Source: Cololabis saira
Taxonomy: Eukaryota; Chordata; Actinopteri; Beloniformes; Belonidae
DNA: 64,000 nucleotides
Reading direction: 5' to 3'
NCBI RefSeq assembly: GCF_033807715.1
Contig: NC_084599.1
Coordinates: 32,712,160 to 32,776,159 of the forward strand
Positions within the stretch are counted from its first letter, which is position 1. Each line of letters starts with the position of its first letter. Under the pieces are notes generated by a model. The model did not search any database. It had not been told where the DNA came from and worked only from the letters and a program-made list of their open reading frames with translations. The position numbers and the translations under genes were made by a program. This document shows positions 56,851-64,000 of this stretch, piece after piece.

Positions 56851-58479
56851 ATATCTTCTCTGTATGCCGACCAGACGAATGTATACGCAGCTTTGAACAT
56901 AAACACATGAAAACACCAGCAAATAGTGGATAAATTGCTTAAGAAGTTGCTTTTACACTCCTCACCTACCTTTGGGCCATGGTCCATGCCTCGCTTTATG
57001 AAAAAAATAACTTACCCGTGGTTACTTCTCTTTGATACACAGACAGCTGAGGGTCTTTGAAGAGTCTTTGTAAAAGACATCAAAATCTCTTTCTCAGCGT
57101 GAGATAATATGGGATGATCAAGCTTGAAGAAAATCCTGAAAAACATTTCATCACAATTTCATAATATTTTGGGTAGTTAGGGGTAAGATTATTGGCATTT
57201 CAAGGCTCTTACGTTGCCTTAAAAGAGTATTCTTTCACAAAAATAATCACCTCTCGTGTCCTTTTGATTACAGATTTATATTCCAAACTGTTCTCCAGAC
57301 ACACTGGGGTATCTACGGCGCACATTTATATATTTTTTTCACCACCTGTTTCAACCGGGACAAACAAATTCATCACTTACTACTTAATTATGCATGTATT
57401 TAGAGAATTGAACAATTTGGCAGGATGCAGGCTTTTAAAATTCAAGTAATGTAGCAGACGAGGACAGGCATTTATGGAGCACAGACTGAAACTCTTGCGA
57501 TTTTATTTAACTGAACCTGACCCGTGACCTTATTAGAGGTGGGTTTGGTTAAAGTAACTGCCTTAACAAGCGGTAATATATCATCAGATAGATTAAAATT
57601 AAGCCAAACCACTGAGCAACTGCTGCAGAGTGATTTTTTTTTCTGTGTGAAAACATGTCCTGGCTGTGAATAGTCATATCCCGGAAAATATATTGCACCT
57701 GCAAATACTAATCTGTCAGGCATTAGCATTTAAATAAAGTTTTACAGCCCTGTTGAGGGAGATATTATAGTTGATAGATGTGGCTTATTTTATCAGGAAC
57801 ACAGCCTGTCCTCATCAGGAGACACATGGCTGGCTATAATTTGTGACAGGATGTGTCGGTTTGTGTGCATAGATATGGGCGCGTGTAATAAATTTCGGTG
57901 CACGGTAATGCCTGCTACTGTGCGCCATCATCAGAAAGCCTTTGCTTATATTTCAGCAGGAATTATGACTATCATGGCAGGTGTCCGCTGGTACTTCTTC
58001 CTGGAAATCCAAGCTGAATCAAGAGGAGCCAGATAACTCTTTGTATCAAACAGGACCGTAATTAGGATGGCTGGCCAGGCTGCTTCTTTATGCATGTGTG
58101 GAAAACCATGGGTGTGCTTAACAAAAGAAGAAGTTGGACAATTGCATGCAAAGTGGGTTGTTTTTAAATTGCCAATAAAAAGCTCAGAGAAGACACGCCA
58201 GAACACTTGCTGGGAAATGTTGCTCAGTACAACAGCATGCAAAACCCTACGATATGGTCCCTAACAAATCCCTGACACTCCACACAACTATCATCAATTA
58301 AGGGAACTGTCTTTTTTTGAAAAAAATGAGGGACATGTGTGCTAGCAAGTTGCATTTTCAAAAAGAAGTCTTTAGCTTATATTAGCCGCAAAGGTCGAAG
58401 CATGACGATGTGAGTATAAAGCAAATGATGATAAAATAGCCAGGTTGCATTGGTTGCTTTATTTCTACCTCATACACAT
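56851..58479. other. Unassigned, largely repeat-free intergenic sequence
   Basis: No gene, RNA gene or element end recognised. The stretch 57830-58060 has balanced composition and could be conserved non-coding DNA, without proof. Confidence 0.4.
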
Positions 58480-58662
58480 CCTACCTGCTTTTCTTGCACT
58501 GTTTTTTTCTTTCTCGTACTGCACTACTTTTATTTTCATTCCATTGTATATACTGTTTATATTTTGTAATTATATATTTTTTACTTTTTTGTCCTTCTTT
58601 CGCTGCATGTGTGTGTAAATTTCTCCACTGAGGGATGAATAAAGGACAATCTAATCTAATTT
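58480..58662 (+). mobile_element. LINE 3' tail with (ATCTA)n end
   Basis: CTCCACTGAGGGATGAATAA, then AGGACAATCTAATCTAATTT, ends a T-rich UTR, as in the element at 25640-26097. Truncated. Confidence 0.55.
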
Positions 58663-60088
58663 TAACTGATGAATACCACAAGTACTTTGAGATATAGACG
58701 TTCTCATCCTCAGCTGTAGGTATGAGGAGATAACAAGTTACGTTTATTTTTAAAAGATGGAGACATTAAAGCAGAGGAAATAGTAAATGATGAAGAATAG
58801 AGAAAGAAGAGAGGAATTGAGAAAGAGAAATTGTATTATGAATTATATTTAAAAGGGACTCAGACAGAGAAAAGGCTAATTTTCTCGAATTAGTAAATCA
58901 TGAAGGGATGTCCCTGATTGTGTGCTGAGCTACGTGATAAATGTGAATATTTTTTTTACTTCAGTGCATGCAGGTCGTTTTCAACAAATCTCTTCTTCTA
59001 AGGACTCGGCTTTTATGATTTTTGCCTTTATGGACCATCAAAAGGATTTGATTAAAATAATCAATATGGGATCAAAGTGCAGACTTTCATCTTTAATTTA
59101 AGAGGTTTCACAAAGACATACTTTTTCCCATTGAAGCATTATTGCGTTTTTAGTCAAAATACCTCAATTTTTAGGAGCTCGAAAGCATTTGGACAAAGTG
59201 ACTGAACTGCAAATATTACTGTAGTTTTTGATACTTGGATGGAACGAGTCAATGACTGCCTGATCCGTGTTTGTCAGCTCATGTAGAGGAGAACATTTAC
59301 TCACATTTGATTGTTGGATGTGATGCACAGAGGCAGTGGATGAAACAGATGCTTGTATCATCACCGATAGTCAGGAAATGATGATCAAAGCTTTGTTGTG
59401 TTGGTAACCATCAAACATCCTTCAGCAGATTAAGTGTTCTGCACGTAAATGTGTCTACTGCACATCTCTGAGCTGCATTTGTTATGTGTTTTCTGTGAAC
59501 CTTCTGTCCCTCATCCTCCACACTGATGTCATTCCATGACAAGAATCAGAAACAGGTTCCTATGGTCGTAGCAATAATGTTGAAACTTGCCAGCCGAATT
59601 ATGAACAGTAGGAGGTCAACATAGGGTGCTCAGATGATTCTTGTCACTGTTTCCCTATTTGCTTCAACTGTTTCTTTTGTTTTGTGGGAAGGTGACAAAA
59701 GCTACATTTTGCTTTGCTCAGTGTCCACGTTGCTTCTATTAGATCCTACTGAAACAGCTGTTAAATCCATCAAAAAGCTTACATGTGACAGCATCTTTCA
59801 CAAAAACAACATACATATAAAGGTCGACTTACAAAATCTGTTTTCGGCGTGAAGTAAAATGTTACTGCAACCGTAACCTGTTAAATTTGCTGTATAAATG
59901 AAAATACGCTCAACTTTCCCCTTTAGCTGTTAGTTCTAATCATGGTTTCATGGTTTCATCTTTCCCTGTATATTTGCCATTGTTTTAAGCTAACAAAGAA
60001 GTAGGCGGATTCTTTTCCATTGTGATACATTGTGTATTTATGGACAATCGGCATCGTATTGGTTCTGGAAATCATGACGCCCTTAACG
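58663..60088. other. Unassigned intergenic sequence
   Basis: No gene or element end recognised in this 1.4 kb. Confidence 0.4.
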
Positions 60089-60286
60089 TTAAAGGTATAG
60101 TCCTTGATTTTGGAGAGCTAGCAAGATTTTAAAGTGGCACCTCCTCTAAGCCCCACCCCCTCCTCCCCCTCCCGTCAGCGCTCCGTCCAAAGCCACGCCC
60201 CCACAAACTTTGGGGAACGCGCATTTGCAGGAGTCGAGTTTTCCAGGACATTTTGGACAGCATATTTTCAACAAAACTACCCCATG

Positions 60287-60945
60287 CACAGCCGTCTGGG
60301 AGATTTGCGAGGCCCTGTGCGAAATGTTTGGGGGGGGGCCTCGCAAAATTTTGGGGTTTTTCGGGTCGGATCGGGTGTCTATATGCGCAATTTTAACTCT
60401 CCAATTAGCAAAATACTGGATACCTTCCCCTGCCTCATCATCATCTCTTGCCTCGACGCGGGGCCCCACGGCTGCTTGAGACCTGGTCGGATCGGTGATT
60501 TTTGTAACAAATTTATCAAACAAGCCTTTCAGAGAGGCATTAAACTCTTCCATTTTCTTTAGTTTTTTTCTTTTTTCATCCCCTGATGGAAATTTCCTGA
60601 ATCTGTCTCGTTCTCTCGACATTGTGTGACAGTTTGTTCCACACTCCACCCGTCTGGATCAGAGCACCTTGTGTCTGCGCTTGGTCTGACGCAGTTGTAT
60701 TGAACAACAGACACGCGCATCATTGCACATATATTTATTGATATGCACAGACTAGTACACATTTAGGTCTGTACTGGAACGTGACTGTTGATATTTATAA
60801 GGGAAAAAACGAGAAAAAAAAACGAAAAAAATAAATAAATAAAAAAAATATAATAAAAAAAAAAAAACGGCCCATGGTGCGAGGCCCCTTAGGGCGCGAG
60901 GCCCCATGCGGTCGCACGGTTCGCACACCCCTTGCGGCGGCCCTG
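60287..60945 (-). mobile_element. hAT element with ZMYM1-like 5' exon, copy 2
   Basis: The ends CACAGCCGTCTGGGAG and, on the other strand, CAGGGCCGCCGCAAGGG are inverted repeats. A perfect 8-bp duplication, ACCCCATG, lies at 60279-60286 and 60946-60953. The minus strand is open from 60649 and includes MSRERDRFRKFPSGDEKRKK, LKKMEEFNASLKGLFDKF and VTKI. This resembles the N-terminus of the ZMYM1-like/TTF-zinc-finger hAT proteins of fish, with their GxEKRKxxKxxEE pattern. The zinc finger and transposase core are absent, so this is an internally deleted derivative. The similarity is from memory. Confidence 0.8.
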
Positions 60946-61449
60946 ACCCCATGTCTCATTCACCTGTAAGCGAGGCCGGTTTTAGGGGGGGGCAGGGGTG
61001 GGCTGTGCCCCCCAAACGTGCGTCCTGCCCACCCAATCAAAGTTATGGGGATCCTTTATTTTTTTATAATTTTATTTTTTTATAAATATAAAAAAATATC
61101 ACAGAATATCTGCACCGTTTCTGATTGGGTGGGCACTGCGCATCATTTTTAGACAACAATGAACGCATACTGCAAAAGTTGTGTCTCAGCGGAGGGACCC
61201 GATGTCCCAGCAAAATGAGCACAACAGAGAAGTGTTCAGAACAGCACACAGAGCTCACACTGAAGGCTGATTTATGGTTCCGCGTTACACCAACGCAGAA
61301 TGGTGCGCGTCGCCGCGTGCGCGTTAGCCTTTTTAGCAGGGCGAGCCGTTACATTCGACGTGACCGCCCGACCGCGAGCCGGAGGTCAAGCCGGGAGCAG
61401 CGGGGGCTCTCCGATGTCAGGCCGCGGTTGCCAGTCGGTCTGGAGGAGC

Positions 61450-61474
61450 GGGGGGGGGGGGGGGGGGGGGGGGG
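61450..61474. repeat. Poly(G) run
   Basis: Twenty-five consecutive G, a potential G-quadruplex, within the TTAA-target element at 60093-61831. Confidence 0.95.
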
Positions 61475-62314
61475 TTACACTGGAACACTCTGAGCCGAGG
61501 AGGACCCGTGGGAAGTGGGAAGGACACGGGGGGCTGGAGGCCAAGTGGAAGCAGAGTGCACGCATGGGACAGAGGAGGGCGTGGGCGGGACTTAAAATGA
61601 AGGCATCTGATTGGTTCTTTCCCCCCTGCCGAGCCTCTGGTCCTCTGACCAATCCGTGCCATTCGGACCGCAAAAAACAGATTGGTCAGAGTTTTTACAG
61701 GATTAAAGCTGTCAGAGAGGTCGGATTGTTTTCTTTCCTTTTTCTGAACACATTATTCACTGGCTACTCTCAGGATGGAGAGTAGCCAGTATAACAACAA
61801 ATGTTTTTGAATACGATCACAGACTATACCTTTAATTGCTGATCCATTGGATTGTTTTAAACGCGTTGACATGATTTGTTTTGAGTTTAGTTCCTGTTTT
61901 ATTCTGAAACTCTGTCTTTAGTTTGCGTTGACCTGTTTTACTTCCATCTTGCCTGATTGTTTGCTCCTGTGTCTCATCAACCCCTGTAGATATTGTCTTG
62001 TTTTTCTTTTCCTACTGGCTTGTCCGTTTGTTTTTTCAACCAATCTTTTTGCTTTTTGTAGTTTTTGTGGATTCCTGCCTGAGCATCGCTTTTTGTTTAC
62101 TTCATTGGTTTCCCCTGTCTTCAATCTCCTGCACTTGGGTCCTGCATGTCCTGATGTTTCTTTTAACAAAATATAGCGAAGGAATAGCCATAGGACCGTA
62201 ACTTTTAAAGGTTTACTAGGTTGCTTGGAATACAAAGTGTTTTCTTGCTTGACACCACTTTCTTGTAAGAAGATTTCATGTTTCCAAACCCAGCTGAGGC
62301 CTTTCCACCCTGTT

Positions 62315-62565
62315 CTCTCCGTGTCTGCACAGGTTTTCTCCTGGTAATTCGACTTCCTCCCACAGTCACGTTAAAATTTGGTTGATTTGTAATTCCAAAT
62401 TGACTGCATGAGTGAACATTAACATGCATTGCTGTGTGTCTCATTTGCTTATGTTTGGCCCTGTGACGGACTGGAGACACGTCCAGGGCGTGTCCCGCTT
62501 CCCATCTGATCCAATTCCTTCTATGACTCTTAAAAGCATGAAATATGATTAGATGGAGAATGGAT
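62315..62565 (+). mobile_element. Diverged LINE 3' end of the (TGGA)n-tailed family
   Basis: CAGGTTTTCTCCTGGTAATT, GACTTCCTCCCACAGTCAC, GTGACGGACTGGAGACACGT and GAGAATGGATAGG keep the order seen in the family member at 8782-9035, in plus orientation and more diverged. The minus-strand open frame at 62591-62205 overlaps it and is not a gene. Confidence 0.65.
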
Positions 62566-64000
62566 AGGTTGATCCTCTGTATGTTTTTCATGCATTAGGA
62601 AATAAATATAGATGTAACTGATAAAACAACAAGAATGTGGTGCGCCTGAGACATTTGCACAGTACCTCTTCAAGTTCACTGGTCTACGTAATGGAGCTTA
62701 ACGATGCCATGCCTTGCCAACCAACGCAAAACTGACAAGTTTGTGTTTGCTCAATGAGGTCAGTGCCTAGACACCAGGATATAAGTGTGTGTTATAATAA
62801 CTATAATGAAACATGCATGGGTCATAACATAAGCTGACTGACTGTTGTTGTGGAAAGTGTGCCCAGACTGAACTTTGTCGCCAACCTGACTGACTGAGAG
62901 TAATTTTTATCTATTCTTGGCTGTACTTGTGCATTAACTTGGGTTTGAGTCTCAGCCGGAAAATGACATCAGCACTCGATCTCTGCTCTCCACTGCCTGG
63001 GGGGGGATTCATCACCCAGACATAATCCACCAGATTTACGCTCCATTACTTAACAAAGAACAAAAACCAACAACCATACATTCTGACACTAATGAAAGCA
63101 CCTACTGTACCATGGCAACGATGATAATTGTATAACTCTGAAAGACAAGACACTGGTGACACATTTCATTCAAATGTATTTCTCTCTTGCACCTCTTACT
63201 CTAAGAACATGTAAACAAGCTTTAACTTGACTGGTGTGGCGTCATCTTCTGACGTGGGCATGTGTCTTGTCCCTTTATAACAAGCCTTGAGCTGGATGCT
63301 TAAATTAACTTTTTCCACGATGACGATAACAGGGGTTCAGCAGTTTCGCAGCGGTGAGCTACGAACGAGATGGCTTGCAGATAGACACGTCTGGAGCTGT
63401 GGGACTAGATGCTTTTGTTGCGGCTGTCATCTCAAAAAAGGCCACATTTGCATCTCCAGTTGTTCGCCACGACCTTTTGATGAAAGATAACTTATACAAG
63501 GAAAACGAAAATACACAGTCACACACACACACACACACAGTGAGATGTGTTAACCACATACACACAGACAGAGTCAATTTATACGCTCAATATCTTGCTT
63601 CCTCTCTGCCTCTTCTTGTTACACAGCAACCTAAAATGGGAGATGTACGAGTGAGGCCTGCGTTCATCTTTTATCCAGCATATACTCCGTGTAACAAGAC
63701 ATTAAAGACAGAGTCCATTCAGGCTTGTCTGACACCATAGTTATCAGCCCCCTCCTAACAATTACCAGCCACTAGTCACTTGGGTGTATGCACTTTGACA
63801 CACACTAATAGACACACTCACACACACATATCCACTCATGCGGCTGCAAATGCAAATGAGGCATGCAGGCACGAGAAGATGAGAATAATGCGAACAGGGA
63901 AATTAGGACGGGAGATTAATGGCTGTCCAACAAAGCCAGATGTGACAGCTAGAACCCCACCTTCGCGTTGGCATGTGACGGTCTTCCGGTGACGACTGAC
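62566..64000. other. Unassigned intergenic sequence to the window edge
   Basis: Short (CA)n runs at 63521-63539 and near 63797-63830. No gene or RNA gene recognised. Overlapping open frames at 63287-63740 have no family motif. Confidence 0.4.

Larger units (their letters stand above)
60093..61831. mobile_element. Large TTAA-target element, AGGTATAGTC family, hosting a hAT
   Basis: Bounded by TTAA at 60089-60092 and 61832-61835, with ends AGGTATAGTCCTTGATTTTG and, on the other strand, AGGTATAGTCTGTGATC. The left arm (60093-60286) and right arm (about 61560-61831, with GATTGGTTCTTT and GATTGGTCAGAG words) belong to the host. The hAT at 60287-60945 is inserted in it. The block from about 60975 to 61430 (GGGCTGTGCCCCCC and TGAAGGCTGATTTATGGTTC words) looks like further inserted repeat material whose ends I cannot fix. 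Confidence 0.72.

Noticed and set aside
63287..63740. Overlapping open frames of 67 and 128 codons near the right edge
   Set aside because: No family motif or splice signals, and part of the longer frame crosses a (CA)n run; I cannot support a gene.

Overview
The window is vertebrate nuclear DNA, almost certainly from a teleost fish. It is AT-rich and intron-bearing, and it is filled with fish-type repeats: L2/Rex-like and RTE LINE tails, hAT, Tc1, piggyBac-like and TTAA-target MITEs, and long microsatellites. There is no bacterial or viral gene organisation, no rRNA or tRNA gene that I can see, and no CRISPR array.

Only one conventional protein-coding gene is supported. It is a DMRT2-type DM-domain transcription factor on the minus strand, with three coding exons (37514-37143, 35140-35038, 34066-33213) that join in phase to about 442 residues. 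Its divergence from the conserved DMRT2 DM domain, and the absence of a dmrt3 gene within the flanking DNA, point to the teleost duplicate dmrt2b rather than dmrt2a. About 33 kb on the 3' side and 26 kb on the 5' side hold no other gene I can recognise, so the locus looks like a developmental gene set in a gene-poor, repeat-rich landscape.

Layout: 1-6.1 kb holds two hAT MITEs with 8-bp target duplications, a Tc1 fragment, a piggyBac-like MITE filled by a 1 kb polypurine tract, and a LINE remnant. 8.8-14.8 kb holds a LINE tail, a second Tc1 pseudogene, three TTAA-target MITEs (one with a nested insertion) and an unexplained GC-rich open frame. 17.6-31.2 kb holds L1-type, RTE-type and L2-like LINE fragments. 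33.0-38.1 kb is the dmrt2b locus, with one hAT in intron 1 close to the exon 1 splice donor and another just upstream of the gene. 38.1-49.1 kb holds a foldback element nested in a hAT, LINE tails, two further hATs, (CCAT)n and (GAAA)n arrays. 49.6-51.7 kb is a three-level nest: SINE-like unit, hAT, then a retrotransposon 3' end with a zinc knuckle and restriction-like endonuclease. 54.9-61.8 kb holds two copies of a ZMYM1-like hAT, a TTAA MITE carrying a Ginger1-like MITE at CCGG, and a larger TTAA element hosting one of the hATs.

I do not see a new multi-gene system. The most informative signals are nested insertions whose empty sites survive as paralogous copies in the same window. These define element ends and target duplications directly: the Ginger1-like element at 56.3 kb against the copy at 10.0 kb, and the endonuclease-bearing retrotransposon at 50.1 kb against the copy at 36.7 kb. 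The dmrt2b locus itself shows a duplicated splice-donor sequence and recent hAT insertions next to exon 1. Family names for repeats come from terminal motifs, target duplications and remembered protein signatures, not from database searches.
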